DNA of 48,697 bases from Cereibacter azotoformans (GCA_017599285.1 JAGFXX010000002.1:1-48697); one strand, 5' to 3'; positions 10,761-18,829 are shown, numbered from the stretch's first letter. Notes: generated by a model not told the origin, from the letters alone. Numbers and translations are program-made.

Positions 10761-11540
10761 ATGCACGACTACATGCACAGTGACGCTTCCAACCAGAGAC
10801 CGCGCTTCGTTGGTTATGTGAGGGTCAGCACGGCCCGGCAGGAGGAGAATGGCTCGCTGGAGGCTCAGGCGGAGAGGATCCGTCAGTGGGCCGTCGCACG
10901 GGGCATGCAGCCGGTGAGTATCCATGCGGAGACGGCGTCGGGCCGCGGCAGCGTTGATGAGATCAGGCGCCCTGTTCTCCACGAGGCCTTTCGCGAGGCA
11001 CGGCAACTGGGTCTGCCGTTGGTCGTGACCAAGGCGGATCGTCTTTTTCGGAATGTCGCTGAGGCTGAGGGCTTCATGCGTCAGTGCGGAGTGCCCGTCA
11101 TCTCGATCGGGGATGGCGGAGAGATCTCGGAAGCCGTGCTCCTTGCCACTGTCCGGAAGGGTGAGTGCTCTGTGAACAACATCGTCAGAGGCACGGTTGC
11201 TGCCCTTGAAGGTCGGCGAGAAGCCGGTGTTGCACTGGGCTCCAGGGGAGACAACAAGGCGGCCGCGCGCGCCTCTGCCCGCGTCCGCTCCGACAAGGCG
11301 CACGCCCTGGTCCAGCGGATCGCCCGCTTCCTGGGGGAGGATCCAGGGCGGCAGAAGCTCACTGATGCCGAGCTTGCCGAAGCCCTCAACCACGCGGGCA
11401 TCTACACGGGCAGGAACAGACCCTGGACCGTGCCGGCCCTCAGGCGCCCGCGGAGAAGTGCCCTCGAGATCCTCCGGATGGAGGCAGAGCCCGACGACGA
11501 CAATCCCTACAAGGACAATCCCAATTTTGGCCGGTTCTAA
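10761..11540 (+). CDS. Serine recombinase (resolvase family)
   Basis: A 259-residue protein. The catalytic domain begins RFVGYVRVSTARQEENGSLEAQAERI with the nucleophilic serine in RVST, and includes LVVTKADRLFRNVAEAEGF (the resolvase 'kldRl.R' motif). The C-terminal part (KLTDAELAEALNHAGIYTGRNRPWTVPALRR) is a DNA-binding segment like that of the neighbour at 7776. ATG codons at 10761 and 10773 are both possible; no strong ribosome site is seen. It is likely to act on a site nearby, possibly the palindrome at 10672-10701. Host or plasmid-multimer resolution is the likeliest job. Confidence 0.8.
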   Translation: MHDYMHSDASNQRPRFVGYVRVSTARQEENGSLEAQAERIRQWAVARGMQPVSIHAETASGRGSVDEIRRPVLHEAFREARQLGLPLVVTKADRLFRNVAEAEGFMRQCGVPVISIGDGGEISEAVLLATVRKGECSVNNIVRGTVAALEGRREAGVALGSRGDNKAAARASARVRSDKAHALVQRIARFLGEDPGRQKLTDAELAEALNHAGIYTGRNRPWTVPALRRPRRSALEILRMEAEPDDDNPYKDNPNFGRF

Positions 11541-11628
11541 GCGTCTGCTGGCATGAGGCACTGACAGGCGTTTCCGCCGGGATCGCGATACTGAAGGAGG
11601 ACGAGCTGACACACCCGGAGCCATCCCT

Positions 11629-11844
11629 GTGACGGTGGACGGGTATGAGCTTTATGCGAGACCTATGGGAAATGGGGTGTGGCAGGCTGGACCCGTGAAC
11701 CAACTTGCAAGCCAGGGTCCGGCTGCTGCGAAATATGCGCGGTATGGCAGGGCTGTGGAGCAGGCCAGTGGTTGTCGGACGATCCCTGGCTCCCAGACGA
11801 TGCCTAATGGCTACCTGAATGTGGCGGTGGACTGCGCCCGCTAA
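11629..11844 (+). CDS. Small protein of unknown function
   Basis: A possible 71-residue product from a GTG start (read M), ending in PNGYLNVAVDCAR. There is no signal peptide or membrane segment and the family is not recognised. Its stop overlaps the end of the convergent PemK-like toxin gene by 4 bp, a compact arrangement that mildly supports it. It could equally be a chance frame. Confidence 0.35.
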   Translation: MTVDGYELYARPMGNGVWQAGPVNQLASQGPAAAKYARYGRAVEQASGCRTIPGSQTMPNGYLNVAVDCAR

Positions 11845-12242
11845 CGCCGGGCCACCTCCTTCGCCTTGCGGGCGCGGAGCTGCACCGCGAAGGTGGCGCG
11901 AATGATCTTCATGAACCCCTTCGAGAACTCGCCCAGGTAACCGTCGGGCTGGAAGTAGAGGGAGTCCGTGAGGCTGTCTCGGTTGTATTCCTCGAGGACA
12001 ACCCAAAGGCGCTTGTCATCGAGCTTGGCGCGCCGCCGTTCCATTTCGGGAACTTCAATGCGGGTCTGGCCTGGCCTTGGCGGCTGGCTGGTAATGCTTA
12101 AAAAGTAGATCTGGTTGTCCTTGGCGATAGCCATCAGGACGAGACTCTGGCGGTTCTTGCGACCGTCTTCTTCTCCTTGTTCGGCCTGCCAGTCCCAGAG
12201 ATATGGGTAGCGCCAGATGTCTCCTGATTTTGGTTCCTTCAT
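11841..12242 (-). CDS. PemK/MazF-like toxin
   Basis: A 133-residue protein starting MKEPKSGDIWRYPYLWDWQ. The pattern 'G.i.rY.YLW..Ea..G.e.G.K.R' with later YFLSITSQPPRPG, IEVPE and LDDKRLWVVLEEYNRD matches the alphaproteobacterial PemK-like growth-inhibitor family, an RNase toxin fold. It starts 18 bp after the Phd-type antitoxin on the same strand, in the normal antitoxin-first order. It should be neutralised by that antitoxin and help keep the plasmid. RNA target specificity cannot be read from sequence. Confidence 0.72.
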   Translation of the reverse strand: MKEPKSGDIWRYPYLWDWQAEQGEEDGRKNRQSLVLMAIAKDNQIYFLSITSQPPRPGQTRIEVPEMERRRAKLDDKRLWVVLEEYNRDSLTDSLYFQPDGYLGEFSKGFMKIIRATFAVQLRARKAKEVARR

Positions 12243-12260
12243 ACTTGTCCCCTTTACTGT

Positions 12261-12524
12261 TTACTCGTCTTCCATGTTGAGCCTCTCCAGTTCGGCGATC
12301 ATACGATCGGCCTCGTCCGGCGGCGTATCTTCTGTCCTACGCGCGATCCGGCTATCCACCCGACCGGCCATCCTCTCGAAATCGGCCACGGACATCACCA
12401 CAAAGCGCGGCTTCCCGTGGTCCGTAAGGCTTACAGGTCCTGTAGCCGCAGCGGCGAATACATCACCGACCTTGCGAGAGAGTGCCGTCTTCGGGAACTC
12501 CTCCATGATCTTTGCTTCAGGCAT
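12261..12524 (-). CDS. Phd/YefM-type antitoxin
   Basis: An 87-residue protein: the N-terminal Phd-like domain (ALSRKVGDVFAAAATGPVSLTDHGKPRFVVMSVADFERM) is the DNA-binding part, and the acidic C-terminus (TPPDEADRMIAELERLNMEDE) should wrap the toxin. AGGAG lies 7 nt before the start. It is the first gene of the pair with the PemK-like toxin. A palindrome at 12547-12561, just upstream, is a probable autoregulatory operator. Confidence 0.8.
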   Translation of the reverse strand: MPEAKIMEEFPKTALSRKVGDVFAAAATGPVSLTDHGKPRFVVMSVADFERMAGRVDSRIARRTEDTPPDEADRMIAELERLNMEDE

Positions 12525-12546
12525 TCAGTGACTCCTACTCTGAATA

Positions 12547-12561
12547 TCTGTAAATTACAGA
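12547..12561. promoter_or_regulatory. Candidate Phd operator
   Basis: TCTGTAA and TTACAGA form a perfect palindrome around one base, 23 bp upstream of the antitoxin start in an AT-rich patch. The position fits autorepression by Phd-type antitoxins. Confidence 0.55.
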
Positions 12562-12604
12562 ATTTACGCACAAGAGTCAAGAGGCGTCTTGCGGAGAGCC
12601 TTCG

Positions 12605-12769
12605 TCACCCTCTAGGAAGGGCACCTCCAGCGCGATCGTCGATGCCGAGCTTCTCGCACCGCTTGCCGGCCTTCTCGATCGCCTCCTGGCGGCTGCGGGC
12701 CTTGATCGGAAGGGTCTTCTGGGTCCGGTAGCGGACGACCATCTCGTAGGTCCTGCTGGGCTTGGGCAT
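12605..12769 (-). CDS. Small basic protein of unknown function
   Basis: A predicted 54-residue protein, MPKPSRTYEMVVRYRTQKT then IKARSRQEAIEKAGKRC. The ATG at 12769 has GAGGAG about 8 nt upstream. It overlaps, in another frame, the end of the Cys-rich gene that starts at 13025. Either the genes overlap by 158 bp or a frameshift separated one gene into two. The 'ARSRQEAIEKA' pattern resembles small single-domain proteins with a beta strand followed by a helix; the function is unknown. Confidence 0.5.
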   Translation of the reverse strand: MPKPSRTYEMVVRYRTQKTLPIKARSRQEAIEKAGKRCEKLGIDDRAGGALPRG

Positions 12770-13025
12770 GGGCGCTCTCCTCGGCGACGAAGTAGGTGCT
12801 CGGGATCTCCAGGCCCTCCTTCCTGAGTTCCTCGTGCCAGAGCAGGCGCCGGTAGATCTCCGCGTCCTCGTCGCGGGCATTCCAGTCGCATTCGGGGCAG
12901 TATTCCCAAGGCGTCGTGCAGTTGTCACAGGGCGGGTGCCCGCGGTGACAGGTGCAGCCGTCGTGCTCGAGCGCCTCGATCACGCCCTTGCAGCCGTTGC
13001 GGCCGCAGGTCTCGCCCGACATCAC
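12612..13025 (-). CDS. Cysteine-rich small protein (zinc-ribbon-like)
   Basis: Up to 137 residues. The first half is clearly protein-like: CGRNGCKG, then CTCHRGHPPCDNC and YCPECDWN, giving several CxxC-type pairs that could bind zinc, then a helical part DAEIYRRLLWHEELRKEG. From about residue 90 the composition becomes shadow-like, where the next gene (12605-12769) is read in another frame, so the true product may be shorter or frameshifted. The start is GTG 13025 or ATG 13022. The family is not recognised. Confidence 0.55.
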   Translation of the reverse strand: MMSGETCGRNGCKGVIEALEHDGCTCHRGHPPCDNCTTPWEYCPECDWNARDEDAEIYRRLLWHEELRKEGLEIPSTYFVAEESAHAQAQQDLRDGRPLPDPEDPSDQGPQPPGGDREGRQAVREARHRRSRWRCPS

Positions 13026-13272
13026 GCCTGTAGACTTTGCCCGTGCCCGGATCGCCGCAAATTCGCGCGAGCCGCACCTCGAGCTTCGCCGGCAATTGCC
13101 CGAGGCGCGTCGCTTCGTGGCGAACCTGCGCGAGTTCCAGGACGTGTTCGAAACGAAGCCATTGCTGATCGACGCGCTGATCGAGCGCCGTCAGGATGGC
13201 CGTGACTACATCCAGTCGCTGCGCGAGCAGAAGGAACCACTCGTCCTCCTCGCTCCATGACCATTTCCCCAC
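13020..13272 (-). CDS. Possible small helical protein, boundaries unsure
   Basis: From GTG 13272 the frame reads GKWSWSEEDEWFLLLAQRL, then a strongly helical stretch with LDQRVDQQWLRFEHVLELAQ. It has high third-position GC. The frame has no stop before 12925 and so overlaps the Cys-rich gene; a small frameshift near 13030 would end it. The opposite strand is also open here with similar codon statistics, so this call is weak. Confidence 0.3.
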
Positions 13273-13300
13273 GGATCCATGAGCATCCGGCCGCCCTCGT

Positions 13301-13438
13301 GTGAGGGCCTGCGGGCAATCTGAAGCCGCCTGCGTCCGGGCCGACGCCGGTCGTGCCCACCCCTGGCCCGCACTCGACATTGCCGAGGAGGCCGCCGGGG
13401 CCGTCCTTGCCCCTCCTCCCGAGGAGGAGCAGCCGTGA
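13301..13438 (+). CDS. Very small ORF (45 aa), coupled to the next
   Basis: A GTG-initiated frame reading MRACGQSEAACVRADAGRAH and ending in PPPEEEQP. Its TGA overlaps the GTG of the next tiny frame (GTGA), and GAGGAGGAGC just before that junction is an excellent ribosome site. Codon use is GC3-rich. No family is known. Confidence 0.35.
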   Translation: MRACGQSEAACVRADAGRAHPWPALDIAEEAAGAVLAPPPEEEQP

Positions 13439-13503
13439 GCGAGAGAACCTGCAAGCACCCGATGTTCGACCCGGACGAGTGCTATCAGGAACGACGCACA
13501 TAG
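13435..13503 (+). CDS. Very small ORF (22 aa), Cys/His-containing
   Basis: Reads MSERTCKHPMFDPDECYQER and then RT (GTG start). It is preceded at 5 nt by GAGGAGGAGC and overlaps the preceding frame by 4 bp. The CxH...C spacing suggests a metal-binding peptide or a truncated gene. It is too short to classify. Confidence 0.3.
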   Translation: MSERTCKHPMFDPDECYQERRT

Positions 13504-13562
13504 GCGCGTGTGGCATTTCGATCCCGACCGTCTATCTTTCCCCAGGAGGAGGCCCACACACG

Positions 13563-13722
13563 ATGAACGCGAACCAAGCCATCGCCGAGGGCATGTCCGA
13601 CGCCGACACCGGTCACCAAGACCGACCTCGCCGAGCTGAAGGCGGACCTCTACAAGCAGCTCTGGATCGTGGCGGCCGGCATCGTCGGGCTCACCGTGAC
13701 CCTGATCAAGGTGTTGCCCTAG
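13563..13722 (+). pseudogene. Small coiled-coil/membrane protein, frameshifted
   Basis: ATG 13563 opens MNANQAIAEGMSD, but the protein-like continuation, VTKTDLAELKADLYKQLWIV then AAGIVGLTVTLIKVLP, is in a different frame with no start codon of its own. Together they resemble the short proteins with an N-terminal 'DLAELKADL' coiled coil and one C-terminal membrane helix (DUF1640-like). One missing base near 13598 would restore MSPTPTPVTKTDLAELK. It is either decayed or a sequencing error. Confidence 0.5.
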
Positions 13723-13777
13723 CGTCAGCACCCAACCTGACCAAATTCCTTGGCAGCTGGTCCGAGTGATCCGGAAG

Positions 13778-14941
13778 TCAGCGCCCTGAGCCCGTCGCCT
13801 CTCCAGCCTTCAGCCGCTGGTTCAGCTTCGCCAGAGGCGCCGAGAAAGCTGCCTCCAGGCGCCTCATGTGGGAGCTCATCCAAGCGATCATGTCTGGCCA
13901 CTGCCCCTTGTCGAACCCGTCGCAAGGCTCCGAGATATTGATGAGGCATCGCTTCTGATCGTCGTTCCGATGCCATTCGAGCGTGGCACCAAAAGCCTGT
14001 TCCAACTCCTCGCGCTGAGCATGGAGTTGATCGAAGAGCCACTTGTTCTCCTGGGTGCTGCCCCTCTGGATCGTCAACTCCACGCGGACGAGGGTCTTGA
14101 GGAGCACCAGCGTGTAAGAGCATCCGGAAACGCCGGTGCCGACACCCAACCAGGTCTCCTTCGTCGGACCGACATTGTGATGCCTGGACGAGCCATCGGC
14201 GCGCAGCCTGTCGAGGGCTCGCTGCCAGAAATCCATGCGGATCGTGTGTCGCAGGCTTTGCGCTGAACTCGCCGACTTCTCCTCGCTTTCCTTCTGGGCC
14301 ATCCGGACCATGTAATCCGCAGCCTCCGGCGTCGGGATCACCTGCTGCAGGTCGATGAAGATCTCGTCGCCGAACCGGTAGGGCAGGACCTTGATGCACC
14401 TTGCATCGATCTGGTGCTCACGCAGCCAGAGGACCGTCGCCGTCACCTCGCGTCGGAAATTCGCCGCGATGAAGACAACGCGCTGGCTGATGCCGTCGTT
14501 CAGCACCACTTCGTCCAGCGTGTCTTCCCCCAGGAACTCGCAGATCGTCCTGGCCGCATCGCCGCCACCGTTCCGGTCGAGATACTGCTGGAAGATGCCG
14601 ACGATCTCGACCTTCTTCAGGCTGGAGCAATAGGCGGCGTATTTCAGTGCCTGCCAGACGACGTCCCGGCCGGAGTCGTCCAGCTTGTTCTCGATGACGA
14701 CGAGCTGGCCCTGCTTGTCGAGGGCAAGGAGATCGAGACGCTCCCGGGTGCCGTCGAATCCATCGAACTCCTTCTGGATGATCAGCAAACCGTCTTCGCC
14801 CTCGCTCATCGACCCACAGAGGGCCTCCGGCATCGCCGCGAGCCACTCCTGCAGATGCTCCCGCTCGCGGTAGCCAAGCTCGGAGAAGCTCACGCATTCG
14901 AGCTTGCGCAGGCGGTTCTGGAAGCGATCGACCTGGAACAT
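13778..14941 (-). CDS. DUF4268 protein with PD-(D/E)XK nuclease-like domain
   Basis: The product has 387 residues. The N-terminal half carries a restriction-endonuclease-like core: RERLDLLALDKQGQLVVIEN followed by K, i.e. D...ENK as the D-(D/E)xK motif, then a helix DVVWQALKYAAYC. This is similar to NucS/DUF91-type proteins. The C-terminal half (DFWQRALDRLRADG, RVELTIQRGSTQENKWLFDQL, LEWHRNDDQKRCLI) is the DUF4268 domain. The start is set at ATG 14941 because the frame upstream to 15253 looks non-coding. Such proteins are common in accessory islands and may act in defence or DNA repair; the true role is unknown. Confidence 0.75.
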   Translation of the reverse strand: MFQVDRFQNRLRKLECVSFSELGYREREHLQEWLAAMPEALCGSMSEGEDGLLIIQKEFDGFDGTRERLDLLALDKQGQLVVIENKLDDSGRDVVWQALKYAAYCSSLKKVEIVGIFQQYLDRNGGGDAARTICEFLGEDTLDEVVLNDGISQRVVFIAANFRREVTATVLWLREHQIDARCIKVLPYRFGDEIFIDLQQVIPTPEAADYMVRMAQKESEEKSASSAQSLRHTIRMDFWQRALDRLRADGSSRHHNVGPTKETWLGVGTGVSGCSYTLVLLKTLVRVELTIQRGSTQENKWLFDQLHAQREELEQAFGATLEWHRNDDQKRCLINISEPCDGFDKGQWPDMIAWMSSHMRRLEAAFSAPLAKLNQRLKAGEATGSGR

Positions 14942-15055
14942 CTGGTGGCTTCTCCGTTCAGAGTCTCTTTCAACACAGTCCAGCACCCTGCGGCAGCCGG
15001 CTCCTTCCTTCAACATCGGAAGGACCGTGCATGAGGCGAAACGCCTGACGTGTTT

Positions 15056-15190
15056 CGGGAGGAATGGCTCTGCACCCTCAGGGGCACGGGCGGAGGCTCC
15101 CATCGAAGTCCTAGAAATTTCACAGGGACACGATGGGGATCGCTTCTGAGGGCGGCATGTCCCGGGGGCTAAACCTCCTCTGCTTCGCCC
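15056..15190 (+). repeat. Diverged repeat element, copy 2 (first copy 10517-10650)
   Basis: It shares the ordered blocks listed for the copy at 10517. Here the element lies 115 bp upstream of the DUF4268 gene start and includes GGGACA and TGTCCC about 30 bp apart, which could pair. It may be a promoter/leader RNA for the minus-strand gene, or a decayed mobile element. Confidence 0.5.
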
Positions 15191-15227
15191 GGACCCGCTC
15201 CGAAGAATGGCAGGCAGCGCTTGTCCC

Positions 15228-15635
15228 TCAGGACGGCTGGACCCAGTTCTCAAGCCTCAGGCCGTCGACGCGCTCGAATTCCCGCGTGTTGTTGCTCACG
15301 AGGACCAGGCCCCTCGATCGCGCGTGTCCGGCGATCATCACGTCGAACGGTCCGATGGGCGTCCCTGCCCTCGCCAACTGCGCCCGGATCTCCCCAGCGT
15401 GCTGGGCAGCCGCCAAGTCGAGATCCAGGATGTCGAGGCGCGCAAGAAGTCCCTCGACCGCCGCCATGTTGCGTTCGACGGCCTGCGATTTCTGCGCGCC
15501 GAAGATCAGTTCCATCGCGGTTACGGTCGAGATGCACATCGTCCCATGGTGGGCCTCGAATTTCGCCCTGACCTCGCCAGGCCGGTTCCTGATCGTGTAG
15601 ATCAGGATGTTCGTGTCGAGCATGTAGCGCAGCAT
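15228..15635 (-). CDS. vapC: VapC-type PIN-domain toxin
   Basis: A 135-residue PIN-domain RNase: LRYMLDTNILIYTIRNRP (first Asp), TAMELIFGA (Glu), GPFDVMIAGHA (Asp) and LVSNNTREFERV (C-terminal Asn/Glu region). These are the expected metal-binding acidic positions of VapC. Its ATG shares one base with the vapB stop (TGATG). It should cut tRNA or rRNA when free of VapB. Confidence 0.92.
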   Translation of the reverse strand: MLRYMLDTNILIYTIRNRPGEVRAKFEAHHGTMCISTVTAMELIFGAQKSQAVERNMAAVEGLLARLDILDLDLAAAQHAGEIRAQLARAGTPIGPFDVMIAGHARSRGLVLVSNNTREFERVDGLRLENWVQPS

Positions 15636-15844
15636 CAGAGATCGTCGCGTTCATCAGCGTCCGGTTGCTCCCGGCGCTCCATGAAGTCTTCACTCGACGA
15701 GACCTCATCGAACCACTGAGCCCAACTGTCCTGGCTCGGCACGATGAGCCAAGCCCTGCCCAGCCGGACTATGTCGACGCTCCGCGTGCCTTCCGGCAGG
15801 GCAACCGATTTCGGCAGGCGGATGGCCTGCGTCCGGTTGTTCAT
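15635..15844 (-). CDS. vapB: VapB-type antitoxin
   Basis: A 69-residue antitoxin. The N-terminus MNNRTQAIRLPKSVALPEGT is the AbrB/SpoVT-like beta motif of VapB (xVFxNxRSQAIRLP), and the acidic C-terminus binds VapC. The start is ATG 15844; the longer open frame to 16183 runs over the promoter. A pair of GTATATAC palindromes lies 50-70 bp upstream. Confidence 0.88.
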   Translation of the reverse strand: MNNRTQAIRLPKSVALPEGTRSVDIVRLGRAWLIVPSQDSWAQWFDEVSSSEDFMERREQPDADERDDL

Positions 15845-15893
15845 GAAGACCGATCCTCGATCCACCTCGGCACCTCCATCCACGCACCGCCAA

Positions 15894-15914
15894 GTATATA
15901 CAGTTAGTATATAC
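15894..15914. promoter_or_regulatory. Candidate VapB operator
   Basis: Two perfect copies of the palindrome GTATATAC (15894-15901 and 15907-15914), 5 bp apart, lie upstream of vapB. Spacing of 13 bp centre to centre and location suit a VapBC autorepression site. Confidence 0.55.
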
Positions 15915-16035
15915 AAGCCAAACGGCCATTGCCAAGGCAAGAACAGCACTCTGCCCCTCCGACGGCAGACGCCGAGCTTGACTTTGTGATCGTGACTGTG
16001 ATATACAGCAATCACAATCACGACGGAGGGGCGCG

Positions 16036-16563
16036 ATGGCAATGACGGCGGCGGAACGCAAGAGAAAGCAGGTGGCGCGGCAGAAGGAGGAGCGTCAGCT
16101 CCTCGCGGATGCGACTTATCCCTACTTGGGAACTCCTTTCTTCGAGGTCGTCGAAGAAAACGGGAACTGGTCCAGCGTGACATTGGCGCTGGAGTTGGCA
16201 GGTTTGGAGCCGCCTGTCTTCCAGGACGACAGTGGCCCCCTGGAGAACGCCTTTCCCGTGGCTCTTCCCAGTGATGAGGAGGATCGCATCAACACGTTCT
16301 GCGGTGCAGCGGGATCGATCGGGCGAGCGGAAGTCCTTGTCGACTGCCTGCTCGACGCAGCCACTGAGCTTGCCCAGATAATCAACGACTACAAGCGCTC
16401 GGAACTGAGGAAGTTTCGGCAGCAGACGGAAGCGCAGGACCTGTCCGACCCGGCGGCCCGCAAGAAGGCTCTCCAGGATCTTCTCCGCATAGAGAAGATG
16501 GAAGGCATGCTCGCCAAGAAGGTCAGGCGAGAACTGCCCGTGTGGAGTGTGAAGCTCGACTGA
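16036..16563 (+). CDS. Hypothetical protein upstream of DUF927 gene
   Basis: The product has 175 residues and starts MAMTAAERKRKQVARQKEER, a basic helical start seen in several small phage and plasmid proteins. The body is mixed alpha/beta and the C-terminus helical (RRELPVWSVKLD). GGAGG lies about 9 nt before the start. It ends 163 bp before the DUF927 ATPase on the same strand, so the two may share a transcript. No known catalytic motif is present. Confidence 0.6.
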   Translation: MAMTAAERKRKQVARQKEERQLLADATYPYLGTPFFEVVEENGNWSSVTLALELAGLEPPVFQDDSGPLENAFPVALPSDEEDRINTFCGAAGSIGRAEVLVDCLLDAATELAQIINDYKRSELRKFRQQTEAQDLSDPAARKKALQDLLRIEKMEGMLAKKVRRELPVWSVKLD

Positions 16564-16726
16564 AGGTTGGCTTCGTCCTCGCACGGGCGGTCCTTGCGGA
16601 ACTTGAAGGCCGGTCCTGCCACGTCAGGCCCGGCTGACCGCTTCTGAACATCCACAAACAGACGTCCGGCACCCGTCCTTGAAGGCGGAACGAACCCGCA
16701 CGTCCCTATGAAAGGAAGAACCCGCC

Positions 16727-18508
16727 ATGAGCGGAACGGAATCTGCTTGCCAGAACGAAAGTGTCTCCAGCGCGCCCTCACCCCTCACCAGCTCGCGGCC
16801 CAGCGGAATGCCGGCGGGATACACGGTGGGTTCTGACGGCTCCATCTACTGTCGCGTCACCAACAAGGACGGCGAGGACGAGACGGAAGTCTTCCTCTGC
16901 TCGCCCCTCAAGGTGAAGGCACTCGCGCGGGATGTCGACGGCGTGAACTGGACAACGCTCGTCGAAGTCACCGATCCCGACGGGCGCATCCATGAGGTGG
17001 ATGTGCCGAACGTCGAACTCACGGGCACCGGAACGCTTCTTCGCAAGCGGCTGTCCCGCGCAGGCGCTCGCATTTCGATCGATAAGGAGGCAGGCACCCT
17101 TCTGGTTCGTCTGCTCCACGACTGGACGCCGCAGGCTCGTCTCTTCACCACCAACAGGGCCGGTTGGATCGCCGACTGTCGGTCCTTTGTGACGGGCAGC
17201 GGCCGGATCATCGGCGCGCAGGATGTCCGCTTCACCGGCGGTCATCTCGCATCGGTGGCCGCCGAGATGAAGTCCGCGGGTTCCATCGCCGACTGGCGTG
17301 AGAAGGTGGGCGCTCTCTGCGTCGGAAATCCGCTGATGATGGTCTCCGTCTCGCTGGCCTTCGCGGGCGTCCTCCTCGAGCCCTTGGGCTTCGAGGGCGG
17401 CGGGCTGCATCTGCGCGGGGGCTCCTCCTGCGGCAAGACGACGATCCAGCGTGTCGCCGCCTCCGTCTGGGGCAGCCCGGGCTTTGCCTTGACCTGGCGC
17501 GCCACCTCGAACGGCCTCGAGGGGATCGCGGCGGCCTGCAACAGCTCGCTGCTGGTTCTCGACGAGTTGGCGCAGATCTCCGCGCGCGATGCGGACGAGG
17601 CCAGCTACATGCTTGCCAACGGTCGTGGCAAGGCGCGCGCGAACATGTCGGGTGCCACCGTCCGGCCGCTGAACTGGCGGCTGATGGTGCTGTCATCGGG
17701 CGAGATATCGCTGGCCCGCAAGCTCGCGGAGAGCGGTCGTGAAGCCATGGCCGGGCAGAACGTGCGCCTGCTCGACATCGAGGCGGATGCTCGGCCGTAT
17801 GGAGCCTTCGACAGTCTCCACGGTCAGCCCGATGGAGCGAGGTTCTCGCAGCACGCGAAGGCCATGAGTTCGACGTTCCATGGCACCGCGGGTCCTCTGT
17901 TCGTCAAGGGCGTTCTGGAGAAGTTGGACGTCTGCAAGGAGGTGGTCCCCAGGCTCGTCACCGGCTTCCGGCAGAGGGCGGTCGACAGGTTCGGATCGCT
18001 TGACGATGGCCCGATCCAGCGTGCGGTCGACCGCCTCGCCCTCTGCGCTGCAGCCGGAGAACTCGCGACCAAGTTCGGTCTCACCGGATGGAACAGGGAG
18101 GAGCCCAAGGAAGCCGCGCTCGAGGTGCTGGGGATCTGGCTCGAGGGTCGCGAGGGTGATGTCCGTGAGGAGATCGAGGCGAGCGTGGAACGCACCCGTG
18201 CCTTCCTGAAGGCAAACTCTGCTCGGTTCGCCGAAGCTGCCCGTGGCTCCGTTCCGGCCGATACATTGGGATGGCGCGATGGCCACTTCTTCTACATTGC
18301 GCCGGAGGCCTGGAAGCAGGCACATGACGGGCACGATCCGATACGGTCTGCACGCCACCTTGCTGACGCTGGCCTCCTCGTCCGCGGGGAGGGAGACAAT
18401 CTCCCGCGCAAGCTGCCGCGTGGGATCGGGAGCGTCAGGACGCGCGCCTACACCATCAGGACGTTGATCCTGAAGGAGGGTGAGCCGGCGCAGCCGCTGG
18501 CAGCCTGA
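16727..18508 (+). CDS. DUF927 domain P-loop ATPase
   Basis: The protein has 593 residues. It has an N-terminal lead of about 30 residues, a beta-rich segment, then the DUF927 region with Walker A GGSSCGKTT (about residue 230) and a Walker B-like SSLLVLDELAQ (about 275). A later MVLSSGEISLARKL motif fits sensor-1. A C-terminal winged-helix-like part follows (DGHFFYIAPEAWKQ). DUF927 proteins belong to a helicase/ATPase group found on plasmids, phages and integrative elements; the reaction is not established. AGGAAG lies upstream of ATG 16727. Confidence 0.8.
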   Translation: MSGTESACQNESVSSAPSPLTSSRPSGMPAGYTVGSDGSIYCRVTNKDGEDETEVFLCSPLKVKALARDVDGVNWTTLVEVTDPDGRIHEVDVPNVELTGTGTLLRKRLSRAGARISIDKEAGTLLVRLLHDWTPQARLFTTNRAGWIADCRSFVTGSGRIIGAQDVRFTGGHLASVAAEMKSAGSIADWREKVGALCVGNPLMMVSVSLAFAGVLLEPLGFEGGGLHLRGGSSCGKTTIQRVAASVWGSPGFALTWRATSNGLEGIAAACNSSLLVLDELAQISARDADEASYMLANGRGKARANMSGATVRPLNWRLMVLSSGEISLARKLAESGREAMAGQNVRLLDIEADARPYGAFDSLHGQPDGARFSQHAKAMSSTFHGTAGPLFVKGVLEKLDVCKEVVPRLVTGFRQRAVDRFGSLDDGPIQRAVDRLALCAAAGELATKFGLTGWNREEPKEAALEVLGIWLEGREGDVREEIEASVERTRAFLKANSARFAEAARGSVPADTLGWRDGHFFYIAPEAWKQAHDGHDPIRSARHLADAGLLVRGEGDNLPRKLPRGIGSVRTRAYTIRTLILKEGEPAQPLAA

Positions 18509-18829
18509 CGGTCATCGGATCGGACCGGCTTCGACGTGTGGTCCGAGCGATCCGAGTGGTCCGACGTTCTGCAAGGAAGATCCGGGGCAACGGCCTCGGG
18601 CAGCCCGCACACCCACCTGTCCTGTTTCGCAAGCCAACCCCGAACCGCCCGGTTCGGGGCGCGGGACAACTCATCCTTCCCTTTCAGCAAGGTTCCGACA
18701 CATGAACCTAGTCCGGCCTGACCAACGCCGAAATGATTGATCCAGTGCGTGAAGGCCGAGGTTTCTGTCGCCATGGTCTACAAGATTTTATCCGATTCCG
18801 GCCGGAACCCTGCAGTTTCGGCTCGCCAC
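18509..18829. other. Intergenic region with strong hairpin
   Basis: No convincing gene. CCCCGAACC and GGTTCGGGG pair around GCCC at 18638-18659 (9-bp perfect stem). No T-run follows, so classic intrinsic termination is doubtful. It lies between the DUF927 gene and the IS5 remnant and may mark the edge of the transposon-rich region. Confidence 0.4.

Noticed and set aside
13022..13516. Minus-strand frame of 164 codons ending at the Cys-rich gene start
   Set aside because: Although its stop overlaps the next start, third-position GC is low and the peptide is Arg/Ser/Gly-rich; another frame is more protein-like.
18638..18659. Hairpin as an intrinsic terminator
   Set aside because: The stem is strong but no T-tract follows on either side, so it is listed only as a hairpin.
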